A program made the position numbers and the translations under genes. A DNA stretch of 64,000 nucleotides from Eucommia ulmoides (Eukaryota; Streptophyta; Magnoliopsida; Garryales; Eucommiaceae). Under the pieces are notes generated by a model, which saw only the letters and a list, made by a program, of their open reading frames with translations, was not told the origin of the DNA and did no database searches. The DNA lies in NCBI GenBank assembly GCA_016647705.1, contig CM028338.1, positions 21,225,577-21,289,576 of the forward strand. The letters run 5' to 3'. Shown here piece after piece: positions 35,301 to 47,213 of this stretch; position 1 is the stretch's first letter; the number at the start of each line of letters is the position of its first letter.

Positions 35301-36830
35301 AGCAAGTCCATTTGGATGTTTAAAAATCTACGTGCTAAACAGGGTCATTGTTTTCCTGGTACATCCCAATCTAGGATGGCAGCTTGAAGTTGATAGACGT
35401 TTTTTTTTTTTTTTTTTTTTTTCAAAACCCAAGTAGTGAATGGAAGGGCGTTTCTCTTCATAATCTCTTGAATATTTGTCTCACGTTTTCCAATTTGGTA
35501 AAGTTTCACATTAATTACGTTCACTTGGTCCTAGAGATCACCCTTGGCTTTACAGTCTCGACACAAACGATGGGTTTGATGTCCCCGAATAATTATCCAT
35601 ACTATACTGGGCATGATTAGGGAACAAATACATTTTCATTTGGGTTAACCAAGTATTAGTCGAGATGTTCCTATGATTTGGGTGGCCATTCCTCATCTCT
35701 ACTGATTGTGCTAGAGTCATCATTAGAGAAAGCCTACAATAAACGGTGGGCACACCTTCAATAGAAGGAACTTCCCTACGCAACTCTCCTCTTTCATGAT
35801 GAAACTGCTCCAACTCCCTTCGGAGTTCATGCCGCTCTCTCTGGAGCCCTTTTTCCCAACAACGTTCTTATTGGATTTTTCTTATATTAAAAGCAATAGA
35901 TTGTGTCGCATTGTAAGAGACATAAAATCTTTGGGAACCGACAGCGATGGCGGTAGTTGATTCTGGCCAATCATCATCTGCTTGTTTTAACAAAGGTCAC
36001 ACACCTCCCTAATCAAGTCCATCAGCAACAAAGGGAATTCACAAGAAAGGCCAATCCCTGGTTCCGCTGTATAAATGGTATTTCTATCGTTCTCCAGTTT
36101 GTTTGTCATATATCCAGATCTCAGAGTAATCATAAAAGCTTTCTAAAATCAGAGAAACAAAACTAGTCATTTTCCACAAATAGAGCCAATGTAATGATGT
36201 CAAAAATCATTGTGCCAATCTAATAATGCTCCTGGCATGGGCATATGCCCTCGTTGAACCTCTAATATGATAAAAAGTTGAGAGTTCTCAAGAGATTTTG
36301 GCAAAGTAATGCCTAGTAAGAAAATTTGTGTTCGTGTATGTATACCTAGCTAGACCCACTTTGTAATATTTTGTAGATGGGGGAAAAAGAGTGGTTGGAC
36401 AAGTCTTCCCCAATTCGACATTAACTTCCCTTAAGCCCACAAAATTTGGGGGATTTGGGTTTTATGGACCATTACCCCTTGTTTGGTAAGTGCACATTCC
36501 TTTTATGTAGCGAGTGGTTGTAACATTCCATGAGCTTGTGATGCGGACCGAGATTCAAAGGTAGCAAACAATGCGTGGTTGCCCTAGGGATAGGCTTACA
36601 ACAGTTCTTATAAGCAGACGTGGTCGAGAATAATCTCGTGCTCGGTGAGGTGACATATTCAACTGTCCCTTTGGCACCGAGAAGAATCATTAATTTCCAA
36701 TAGGATGGTTTGGGTTCAAGTGTCTAGCACGTGCATTTGTTTCCAACATTTAGGTCCACGTGTGAGATACGTGCAAGGGGTTAGGTGTTTAAACTAATCT
36801 GAAAGAACCCTTCATCAATATTAACAAATT
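35301..36830 (-). other. Degenerate gypsy 5' region, unassigned
   Basis: Probably the upstream half of the gag above and its leader. Short frames on both strands lack domains. A poly-T run occupies 35399-35422. No primer-binding site or LTR edge could be fixed. Confidence 0.35.
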
Positions 36831-37190
36831 TAGGATTTATTTAAAAAATAGAATTTAAACACTTAAATAAGTTCAAAATGGGTTGGTTGTCCAAATGAGG
36901 AAACGGTGTCCGATTGTTGCATAACTCAAAGGTTAGCGTCTCCCAACAATTAACACCTGTAGAAAGAAATAAAACTCAAATTGGGTAAGTGGTTTATAAT
37001 TTATGCAAAAAGTTTAAACATTTAAAGAATTTATCCAAATTTCAAAACAAGTTCCAATTGGCACAAAACTTGAGAGTTAGCACCATGCTGACAATTAAGA
37101 CTTCTAGCAAGAAAATTAAAGTGAAATAGGCAAAGTGTTTAGGATTTATGCAAAACATTATAAATGGAATACTAAACTATTAATGAAAAT
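36830..37190. repeat. Degenerate tandem array, unit about 150 bp (first location)
   Basis: Units contain AGGATTTATGCAAAA, TTTAAACATTTAAAG, a TCCAAAT-GCCAA-like block, GGCACAAAACTTGAGAGTTA, GCACC-CCCAACAATTAAGAC and TTGTAGAAAG. At least two full units and one partial unit are seen. The same unit forms the array at 49107-49640. Confidence 0.6.
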
Positions 37191-38880
37191 TCTGGTCCCA
37201 ATATCTAGAAAAATAACACTGAATTTTCTAACGCTGGGAGAAAAAGAATCCTACCAAGGTTGTGGAGTAGTCTTATAGGAATCAAGTTAAAGAAAGAGAT
37301 GGGGTGGAAATTCGCGGAGGAATTGATTGAGAAACTAACAAAGATACAAACCAAAAGGATACGTTGTTAGAAGAAGGATAAATAAATGATTCGAACTTGG
37401 GCGAAGAATCAAGAAATGAACCGGAAGGGGGAAATGATAATGGATGCTAAACATTATTAATTGTAGAGTGGAGACTATCCATTTCTCCTCGGTAGTGCAA
37501 AGACCATTTTCACAGGATAGTACTCTATGACCCCTGATGTAGCCCAGAACCACAAACTAGAACCTCTCAATCTGCAAGACCAAAACCACGAAGGATAACA
37601 CCGGTATGGTGTCAGTCAAAGAACTTCCGGCGTGGGAATAAGTTAATTTGGTCTGAGATAGATAAAAATGGGGGCATGAACAATTTACTGTTTCTTACTT
37701 TTATACCTGACACTTTGGTTGTTATTTGTTAATAATAATGGATGGTTATGCTCCAGAACGTGATTGCTCCACTCCCACCTCATTCAGTAATGGGCCACAC
37801 TTCACGATACTACTATAATGATTGGGTTGGTGGGCATTGCATTGCATGGTTGTTCATTGGCTTACCACTATACTGGACTGTTGTATTGGACTACCTAATG
37901 GGCCGTTTGGTTGCTTATGTCTAAATTATCATGTTGGGCTGAAATCCAATTGGTTGTGGGCTAATGTTAGACCAATCCTCCCCTTTTTGTTCTCCTTCGG
38001 TCCACTAATGCTCATATCTTCACTAGGCCCATTATCTCGGCCTAGTCATGTTATAGGCGTGTTTAAATGGATGAGACGGTTGACGTGGATTTTACCTCAT
38101 CAGCCCCAGAGGAATATGAATGGATAAGTAAAGGAAGAGGTAAATTCACAAAGGTTCAAGTTGAATCATCACTAAAGAAAACAGATTCAAGCAAAGGTGT
38201 GTCTTCTTCTCTAAAAATATCTGATATTTAAATCCTTCATTTGGAATATAAGACATGATAAGACCCTTATCAATAACAATTGGATGTCTTCTTTCTCTCA
38301 AAGTTTGGTGTCATATCTTAGTAGAAGTGGTTTAAACCACAATACTAAACTTTTAAGTTGCTCTCATTCAATCAAGAAAGGCAGGACATCCCTTATGTTC
38401 AAAAATTTCACATGCCTTCACAAGACTATTAAACAAACAGTTCAAGAGTCTTGGCAATAAGAATCCGCTGGAAAACCTTTCCAAAGGTTGTTTACAAATT
38501 TGATGTGAAATATGTTGATTCCCAGGTCCTTGCTAAGGAGATAGCTTGTCAGTTCAAATTATTTTTATTAGGCTTGGTATTTGAAAATAGTGGATGCCAC
38601 CCTAAAGCAACAAATGCTTTACCAAGAAATTTAATGGAAACAAAAATTTAGTGATAAATTGTTTAAATAGGAAGATTATGTGAATAGCGGAAATATTACT
38701 GATAATATCCTCCTGGACCAAGAGAGGTGAATAAAAATGCGAAGGGTGGTAATCTCTTTGATAATCTTTTTATGAAGGTTAGACATAAATTACAAGGTAG
38801 GGAAGGGAAACTTCTATCAGCACGTTGCAGCAGGTTAGCTTCAAGGCCTAAACCTTTACATTCTCATGTCCGTTAAAATT
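37191..38880. other. LTR-like and unassigned DNA
   Basis: 37190-37700 contains GAACCACAAACTAGAACCTC and GAACTTCCGGCGTGGG, reading like part of a gypsy LTR, but no partner is present. 37700-38880 has short plus-strand frames (37742-38127, 38451-38651) without domains; 38090-38160 (FEWISKGRGKFTKVQ-like) may be decayed LINE sequence. Confidence 0.3.
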
Positions 38881-39760
38881 CATGCACATTTTTGAGTCTA
38901 TTCTTGTGCATAAGAAAAAGCACCTGAAAAAACATGAGGACTTGTGCATACCTTTTGATGAGGAGAGCATTGGTAGTAGAAGTTTGTTTAATTATATAAA
39001 TTCATTCAATTTAAAACTGCGGTGGATATTCAATAAAAGGACGATTCCCTTCAGCCAAATTCATGAGAATATATATTATGCCGAGAAACATGTTTTAAAA
39101 TACAGTAAGGTTGTGGTTCGGAGAAATATTTGGAGGGTAGTATTGAATAGTAAATATTGAGAAGTCCAAACATATTAAATTTTTAATGGGGAAGGATCAT
39201 GTTTCTATTTCATTCCTCTTGGGAGTTGTTTCTTGTTCTTAGGAAATTGTATGAGCTCTTAATTAAATGTCATAGAAATTCTGATATGGTGGGGTCGAGC
39301 CCTAGGTACAATAGTAAGGTTGTGCTATTGTGACCTGGAGGTCCAGGGTATAAATCTTGGAAACAGCTTCTCTATATATAGGGTAAGGCTACGTACGTCT
39401 GATCCTCTTTAGACCCCGTAATGACGGAAATCTTCGTGCACTGGATTGTCTTTTTTTAGAAATGCTTATGGTAACTGGAACTAGTTGATGGTGGTCAATT
39501 AGTACACCTCCAACTTCTTTAATGAAGTTCAATACTCAAGTTCTAATTCAGCCATTGCTTATGACAAAATGATTTGGTGGCCCACTTCTGATGGACAATT
39601 CATAGTTCCATCAGGTTGGAACATGATGACGGAAAATGATGGATGAATTGCACCTATTTTTCAAGCTTCTCTTGTTTAAGAACATCCCCTCCAAAATATT
39701 AATTTTTATGTGGGAGGTTTTATAAAATATTTTTCCCTTCGACGTTAATTTTCTTCAACT
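38880..39760 (+). pseudogene. L1-type LINE ORF2 remnant, interrupted by a SINE
   Basis: ORF2 of plant L1 elements encodes endonuclease, reverse transcriptase and a C-terminal zf-RVT domain. At 39115-39160 the plus strand reads VVRRNIWRVVLNSKY, like the A-L-W-R-K-V-I-x-x-K-Y motif before zf-RVT. After the SINE, 39565-39615 gives KMIWWPTSDGQFIVPSG, the D-x-x-I-W-x-x-x-x-x-G-x-F-x-V start of zf-RVT. About 39665-39715 gives LFKNIPSKILIFMWEVL, the following K-x-P-x-K-x-x-x-F-x-W motif. Endonuclease and RT catalytic motifs are not seen, and frames are broken. Confidence 0.5.
39291..39457 (+). mobile_element. Au SINE
   Basis: The order GAGCCCTAGG, GGTTGTGCTATTGTGACCTG, GAGGTCCAGGGT, CTTGGAAACAGC, GGGTAAGGCTACGTAC, AGACCCCGTAA, GTGCACTGGATTG and a final T run matches the Au SINE family of flowering plants, including its A and B box regions. 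It is flanked by an imperfect duplication of 15-17 bp, AGAAATTCTGATATGGT (39274-39290) and AGAAATGCTTATGGT (39458-39472). It is a Pol III-type retroposon with no coding capacity, inserted in the LINE remnant. Confidence 0.85.
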
Positions 39761-39854
39761 TATTGTAAATTGGCTGTTCAAATTCCTGAGATCCAAACTC
39801 ACATGTCCTGTGCTGATTTGTCCATCTCGTTATTTTTGAGAGAGCCAATTTTTC

Positions 39855-39964
39855 GAGCTCAGACCTATATGGGTTCCAAAAGTTTCCAAATCAAAAATTG
39901 GGTCTCTTTTGAACTTATTTATCCATTTAGATCTTTCCCGAATTTAAAATGCCGATTTCTACCA

Positions 39965-39995
<31 letters not shown>

Positions 39996-41819
39996 TCACT
40001 AAAACTGGCCTTGGCAAGGTAGGTTTTAATTTAGGAGGCTGCCACCGTGGTAGACCTCTCCCCCCCAAATTTTTTTAACTAATTAATTTGTATATATAAT
40101 TTTTAAATTTAAAATATTAAACAAATTTTTAAAATTATATATATATATATATAATTTATTCAAAGGCCCCATACCCCCCCCCAAAAAAAAAAGATTTGGT
40201 TAAATTGCTAAATAACACTTTATACCCCTAAGTGCACTTATGCCCCTAATATTTTAGTGATGTTTTACTTTAGCTCCAAATATTTCAATTGTTGCAATTT
40301 TTCTCTTAAAGTTTACTTTTTGTATTAATTTGGTCCAATTGTCTACTTTGAATCAATTTTATTGTCAGAATTAGTCATGTGAAATGGATGAGATAAAATA
40401 AATGCAATAAAAAATATTATGTTGCACCCTGTATCCTTAAATTTAACATCACCAAAATATTAGGGGCACAAGTGCACCCCTACCAAATCCGGCCCTTGTA
40501 GGGCCGGATTTATTTTATTTTATTTTTCTTATCTATTTTATAAATAATTTTATTTGTTTTGAAAATAATTTATTTTTTCGTTATACATTTTATTAATAAT
40601 TTTTAAACAATTTTGTATATAAATTTTTTTATTTATACAAAATTTGTATATAATTTTTATACAAAAGTATAATTTTTTTCTTTCATTCATTTGAAAAAAA
40701 ACAAAACTTATTTTTTAACTAGTTAATTTGTATATATAACTAGTTAATTTATACATATAATTTTTAATTTTTAAATATTAAACAACTTTTAAAATTATAA
40801 ATACATACATATATATATATATATAATTTCACTTTAAACCCCTAATTTCACTATATATAATTTTATATATACAATTTTTTTGTATATATAAAATTGTTCG
40901 AAGTTAGGGGTATGAAGTGCAATTTTAGCTAGTTAGGGGTATAAAGTGAAATTTAACAAATCCAGCCGCATGGTTGGATTTGGTTTTATTTGGGGGGGGG
41001 GGGTATAAAGTGAAATTATATATATTGAAATTAGGGGTATAATGAAAAAATAAATTATTTTCAAAACAAATAAAATTATTTATAAAATAAATCTAGCCCT
41101 GCAAGGGCCGGATTTGGTAGGGTGCTAAATTGCACTTTATATCCCTAAGTGCACTTATGCCTCATATATTTTGGAATATCAAATTTAAGGGCGCAAAGTG
41201 CAATATAATATTTTTTTATTGCATTTATTTTCTTTTGTACAAGTCACATGACTAATTCCAACAATAAAATTGATTCAAAGTAGACAATTGGACCAAATTA
41301 ATGCAAAAAGTAAATTTTAAGAGACAAATTGCAACAATTAAAATATCATGAGCCAAAGTGAAACATCACTAAACTATTAGGGGCACAACTACACTTAGGT
41401 ATAAAGTGCAATTTAGCACTTTAACCAAATCCGGCCATTGCATGGCCAGATTTGGTTTCTTTTTTTTTGGGGGGCGGGAGAGAGAGAGGGGGTTGGGGGT
41501 ATGGTATGGGGCCTTTGAATCAATTATAATTTTAAAATTAAAAATTATATATACAAATTAACTAGTTATATATACAAATTAATTAGTTTAAAAAAATATT
41601 GGGGGAGTGAGGGAGAGTGCAGTAGGAGGGAAGGGGGCTACCACCGTGGTAGGCCCCTAAATTAAAACTAACCTTGCCAAGGCTAATTTTAGAGAAAATA
41701 AAAAAAATGGTAGAAATCGGCCCTATAAAGGCCGGAAAGACCCAAATGGGTAAATAAGTTCAAAAGAGATCCATTTTTGAGATTTGGAAACTTTTGGGAC
41801 CTATATAGGTAAAGAGCTC
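39855..41819. mobile_element. 2-kb fold-back element (near-complete inverted repeat)
   Basis: The left half, read in reverse complement, matches the right half almost end to end around a centre near 40.82 kb. Paired landmarks: GACCTATATGGGTTCCAAAAG (39862) with CTTTTGGGACCTATATAGG (41790); GCCACCGTGGTAG (40039) with CTACCACCGTGGTAG (41638); ACCAAATCCGGCCCTTG (40482) with CAAGGGCCGGATTTGGT (41104). Several smaller hairpins GCCGGATTT/AAATCCGGC are nested inside. Both tips are GAGCTC, with AATTTTT just outside each. It has no coding capacity, and poly-T, poly-C and poly-G runs interrupt the arms. Family unknown; Mutator-type or fold-back MITE are possibilities. Confidence 0.8.
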
Positions 41820-42137
41820 TTAATTTTTCTGCTAATTCTCTCTATGTTGGACAGTGCTAGTATTCATCTGGTGGAAACATCAATACATATCCTTCCAAAA
41901 GGATGGATAAAATTAGCAATGCATTATTTTCCGATGGTTAGGAAGATTCATAATTCTTTATCGAGGGGAAGGGAACGGTCGCCTCAAATATTTTTTTACT
42001 TAATAAAAGTCCGTAATTTTATAAAAAGAAAAGAGGAAAACAAATTTGATGTCTGAAATGGGTAAAGGGGGTTCAATTGGTGTGAAACTCGAGACTTAGT
42101 TCCACCACAACTATTAGGATTTTTAGGAAACTCAAGA
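41820..42137. other. Spacer between fold-back element and SINE
   Basis: Nothing recognised. It may be the continuation of the LINE remnant at 39.7 kb beyond the fold-back insertion, but no domain is readable. Confidence 0.3.
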
Positions 42138-42355
42138 GGTGTTAGTTCAGTTGGTAAAGAGAGGTACTTTATTTCCTTTTCAACCAAAGTTCAATTCTCT
42201 TGGGGAGGACTTCATGAATTAAATCTTGAATTTAATCCTAAATACAACAAATCGATGTGAAAGATTGCACTTGTAAGATCAGCCAAGGAGGTGATTAGTC
42301 GAGGTGTGCGTAAATTGGCCCAAATACACCTAATCGTCCAATCAAAAAAAAAAAA
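42138..42355 (+). mobile_element. tRNA-derived SINE with poly-A tail
   Basis: The head GTGTTAGTTCAGTTGGTAAAG is an A box and AAAGTTCAATTCTC is a B box of a tRNA-type Pol III promoter, 33 bp apart. The tail region TAGTCGAGGTGTGCGTAAA followed by TTGGCCCAAATACACC resembles the conserved 3' part of dicot SINEs (Solanaceae TS-like). It ends in 12 A. It lies 26 bp left of the copia element. Confidence 0.75.
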
Positions 42356-42381
42356 GGAATAAGCGGAAAAAAAGGGATTAA

Positions 42382-42876
42382 TGTGGGAATAACTATAACG
42401 ATCTAAACGTGCTCATGCATATAAAATAAGCAATTAGATCAATGCGGAAATAAAAATGAACGGGTCAATGCGTACCTCCAGCCATTGATGTTCTCGGTTG
42501 CTCAAGATCACGGGAAATGTTGGTTTCGGGTTAAGGCTCTTCTAAACCTTCTTCAATCTCGGTTTGATGGTGTATATGGTTTCTAAAATGAGATTGTAGG
42601 CTTAGGGAACCAAAACCTCATCCACAGCCCCTTTATATAGACTCTTCCCATCAAAGAGTCGGTTTTGGACGTGTAGAAAAGTAGTGGGCAGTTAGCTATC
42701 CATGAACCCACGTTTTGTAACCCACTTAACCCATTCTTGTAGTGGTGGCCATGATCTACAAAAGAGGAGGATATTCATGACGTGGATTCAAAGGTGGTTG
42801 GAGGAAGTTGATCCACCTTCCTAAAATGATGGAAGAATGGACCATGATCTTGAGGATTTTTAGGAAAAATCTAACA
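42382..42876 (-). repeat. Copia 3' LTR
   Basis: In transcription sense TGTTAGATTTTTCC ... ATTCCCACA. About six mismatches to the 5' LTR over 495 bp by eye (for example GATCT/GATCC, GGTGTATATGG/GGTGATTATGG, ACCTCATCC/ACCTTATCC), near 1.2%. Confidence 0.95.
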
Positions 42877-42887
42877 TTCTCCCACTT
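42877..42887 (-). other. Copia polypurine tract
   Basis: AAGTGGGAGAA on the minus strand, touching the 3' LTR start TGTTAG. It is the plus-strand primer site. Confidence 0.85.
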
Positions 42888-43157
42888 GGTCCATATATAT
42901 TCCATCATTCATCATAGTAAGAAACAAAATACATGAATCATAGCGATAGGTCCTCTAAAACGAGTATTACCTTCCATGCATTACAATGTACCTCTTTTCG
43001 CATTATAGCCCATATAACTTTAATGAATAAACCTTATGTTTATTCTAGGTTCCAACTTCAATGATGTTTCTTAAATAAATAAATGTGTACACAAGAAATT
43101 AAATACGAGAAAACATCACAAATAGAGTTTCATAAAAATTCGTTCTTACAACGAAAA

Positions 43158-46100
43158 TCACATAAAGGAACCAAGTCCCATCCTATCTACATGATCCTTA
43201 AATTTCAATAGTGGCATGCCTTTAGTCAAAGGATCAGCAATCATCAATTCAGCACTAACGTGTTCAATGACCACTGTCTTATTTTTAACACGTTATCTTA
43301 TGGCTAGATACTTGATGTCGATGTGCTTACTTCGACTACCACTTTTGTTATTCTTAGCCATAAAAACAGCAGCTAAATTGTCACAATATGTCCTTAGTGG
43401 CCTAGAAATCGAATCCATAATTCTAAGCCCAGAAATGAAACTCTTCATCTATACACCATGCGAGGTAGCCTCAAAACACGATACGAACTCAGCTTCCATA
43501 GTGGAAGTGGCAGTCAAAGTCTGCTTTGCGCTTCTCCAAGATACAGCTCCACCAGCTAGCATAAAAACATACCGTGAAGTTGATTTTCGTGAATCTATGC
43601 AGCCAGCGTAGTCTGAATCAGAGTAGCCAATCACTTCCAAATTCTCAGTCCGTCTGTACATAAGCATGTAGTCTTTTGTCCCTTGAAGGTATCTCAGCAC
43701 CTTCTTTGCAGCTCTCCAATAGTCCATACCTGGATTACTCTGATATCTTCCCAACATCCCAACAACAAATGCAATGTCAGGTCTAGTGCAAACCTGAGCA
43801 AACATTAGGCTTCCAACCGCAGAAGCATAAGGAATGTTTTTCATTTGTTCCCGCTCAAAATCATTCTTCGGGCACTGGTTTAAATTAAACCTGTCACCCT
43901 TCACAATGGGAGCTATACTTGGTGAACAATCTTTCATCCGAAATCTCTCTAAAACTTTGTTGATATAGGTCTCTTGAGACAGACCCAAAATCCCTCGAAA
44001 TCTGTCTCAATGTATCTTAATGCTAATGACATAAGACGCATCACCCATATCCTTCACATCAAAGTTTTTAGAGAGAAATTGTTTCACCTCATATAGTAAT
44101 CCCTTGTCATTGGTTGCAAGTAAAATATCATCCGCATACAGAATAAAAAAATAAATCTTACTCCCACTGACCTTCTGGTATATACATTGATCCATGATAT
44201 TCTCCACAAATCCAAATGAAGAGATAACATCATAAAACTTTAAATACCATTGACGGGAAGTTTGTTTTAAACCATATATGGATTTCTTAAGCTTGCATAC
44301 TAAATGCTCACCACCACTAGAGGAAAATCCTTCTAGTTGTTTCATGTAAACCTCTTCCTCTAGATCTCCATTGAGAAAGGCCGTTTTCACATCCATTTAT
44401 TGCAACTCTAAGTCAAAATGTGCAACTAATGCTAGAATGATACGAAGAGAATTTTTCTTAGATACAGGAGAAAAAGTCTCATTGTAATCGATTCCTTCTT
44501 TTTGAGTGAATCCTTTAGTAATGAGTCTTGTTTCATATCTTTCAACGTCGCCCAATGAGTCTTTCTTTGTTTTGAAGACCCATTTACATCCAATGGCTTT
44601 TGCACCATCAGGCAACTCAACAAGATCCCAGACTCGATTTAATGCCATAGAATTCATCTCATCTTTCATAGCATCGTACTACAGTTTCAATTCTTTGCAA
44701 CTCATGGCTTGTGAAAACGTTTCAGGATCATTTTCGGCTCCAACGTTAAAGTCCAATTCTTGTAGATACACAACATAATCACTAGATATTGCTGATTTCC
44801 TTATTCTAGTAGACCTTCTTAATGTTGTATCATTATCTTCTTGAGGAACTTGTTGTTCAACTGGTTGATCAACAATTTCTTGTTGTTCCTCATCAACAAC
44901 TTGATCTACTGGATCATTATCAGTAATTTGTGGAGTTTCTACAATTGGTTGTCCAATACCCGTTTGGACTTAAGGGGTGTGAATGATAATCAATCTGTCT
45001 CTTGAGCATGACGATTGAGTATTAATATGATCTTTCTCAGAAATTATGTCTTGATAATTATTACTCCCACTAACCAAGTCATTCTCAAGAAACTTTACAT
45101 TTCTTGACTCCACAATCCTAGTGCTATGAGATGGACAATAGAATCTGTATCCCTTGGATCTTTCGGCATATCCAATAAAATATCCACTTAGAGTCCTTGG
45201 GTCCAGTTTCTTCTCTTGTGGGTTGTAAACTCTTACTTCAGACGGACATCCCCAAAGACGTATATGTCACAAACTCGGTTTCCAACCTTTCCATAACTCA
45301 AATGGCATCTTTGGGACAGCCTTGGTTGGAACTCAGTTTAATATATACACTGCCATTTTAAGAGCTTCAGTCCACAAGAATTCAGGAAGTTTGGAGTTGC
45401 TACGCATACTCCTAACCATGTCCATTAAAGTTCGGTTTCTTCTTTCTGCCACACCATTCTGGTCTGGGGAACCAGGCATGGTGTATTGGGCAACTATCCC
45501 ATGCTCTTGAAGAAACTTCGCAAATGGACCAAGTGCTTGTCCATTCTCGATATATCTACCATAATATTCTCCACTTCTATCAGTCCTCACGATCTTAATT
45601 TGCTTTTCACATTGCTTCTCTACTTCTGCCTTAAAAATCTTAAAGGCATCTAGTGCATCGTTCTTGTTATGAAGCAATTAGATATACATATATCGTGAGT
45701 AATCATCTATGAAAGAGATGAAATATTTTGGACCATGTATGTCCATACCTGGACAACAGATGTCTGAATGTATGATTTCTAATATTTCTGTACTCTTTTT
45801 TGCACATTTCTTGAACTTGTTGGTCTGCTTTCTCTTAATGCAATCCACACAAGTCTCAAAATCAGTAAAATCTAAAGTACTAAGTACTCCATCATTTACT
45901 AATCTCTTAATTCTCTGTATGGAGATATGTGCCAATCTCCGGTGCCACAAATTAGAGGATTCTTCATTCATAACACATCGTTTTATACCAGCGTGAACAT
46001 GCATAGCATTATCAGTGGCATAATTTTGTAAATCAATAGAGAAAAGACCATCAGACAATGTTCCAGAACCAACAAGATTAGATTTATAAAACAAACTGAA

Positions 46101-47213
46101 AGATGTCTCATAAAAATTAAAGGACTAACCCAAAGGCACAAGTCTTAAAATTGAAATCAAATTTCTAGAGAAACTTGGAATATAAAAGGTCTTTTCTAAA
46201 TTTAAAATAAAGCCACTACTTAAAACTAAACTGCATGTTCCAACGGCCTTCACATGTGAATGCATTTTGTTTTCTGAATAAATGCATTGCTCACTTGGCA
46301 TTGGCTTCCTTAGGTTTCGCATACCCTGCAAGGTATTTAAAACATGGATTGTAGAACTAGAATCAATCCACCATGTGTTATAAATAACATTAACCATATT
46401 AGATTCATAACAAACAAATGAGATTGATTTACCTTTCTTCTCAAGCCATTTTTGGAGTTTAGTGCAATCCTTCTTCATGTGTCCTTTCTTCTTGCAGAAA
46501 AAACACTTGGATTCCTTCTTGATTCTACCTTGGGGCGGTATTTTACAATTTCCTTTCTTTTTGGCTTGTCTCTGATTCTTTCCTTCTATTACCATTAATG
46601 CACTCTCTCCCAATTCCATTGACAGTCTTCCCTCCTCTTGAACACACATGGTCATAAGTTCATTGATTGACCACTTATCCTTATGTGTGTTGTAGGATAT
46701 TTTGAAGGGTCCATATTGCTGTGGAAGAGTGTTCAAAATATAGTGCACTAGAAAAGAATCAGACATCTCAACCTCAAGTGTTTTCAGTTGAGCCGCAATG
46801 TCCTTCATCTGCATGATGTACTCACGCACACCTCTCACAGTAGTGAGCCTCAAGGATGAGAACTTCATAATTAGGGTACTAGCAAATGCCTTATCTGAAG
46901 ACTCAAACTGCTCATCAATAGCCTTCAGCAACGCCTTTACCTTGTTATGCTGATCGACAGAACCACGAATACCAACAGATATCTTGGTCTTTATGAACAT
47001 CACACTGAGGCGATTGGATCGCTCCCAAAGTTCATAAAGAGCAATTTCATCTAGAGTGTTGGTCGGAGTAATGATTGGTTCGTCTTTCCTTATAGCATAA
47101 TCAATGTCCATCCACCCCAATTGAAGAAGAATTCTCTCCTTCCAAATCTTATAGTTATCACCCCTCAATTCGGGAATGTCACATTTCATATCAGAGAAAT
47201 TCGCAGGTTGCAT
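43158..47213 (-). pseudogene. Copia gag-pol polyprotein, one frame with ten internal stops
   Basis: From ATG at 47213 to the terminal stop at 43158-43160 the frame is continuous for 1351 codons. Gag (to about residue 220) is followed by a zinc knuckle C-x2-C-x4-H-x4-C (CFFCKKKGHMKKDC). The protease region has WWIDSSSTIHV, where D-S-S replaces the catalytic D-S/T-G. The integrase zinc motif HRRLAH...CVDC, D in HSDICC, D in VRTDRSGEYYG and E in NGVAERRNR follow. RT has GCKWVFK, DVKTAFLNG and catalytic YADD. RNase H has GYSDSDYAGC, AEFVSCFEA and DPLTKG. Internal stops: 46125 TAG, 45678 TAA, 45333 TGA, 45267 TGA, 44970 TAA, 44679 TAG, 44397 TAA, 44007 TGA, 43449 TAG, 43293 TAA. No frameshift. Inactive. 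Confidence 0.95.

Noticed and set aside
36830..37700. Possible 5' LTR of the older gypsy element whose 3' LTR ends at 32131
   Set aside because: No GTGTCTACA end, no GGAGTCGCCACC block and no ACAAAGAGGG match, so it is not the same LTR.
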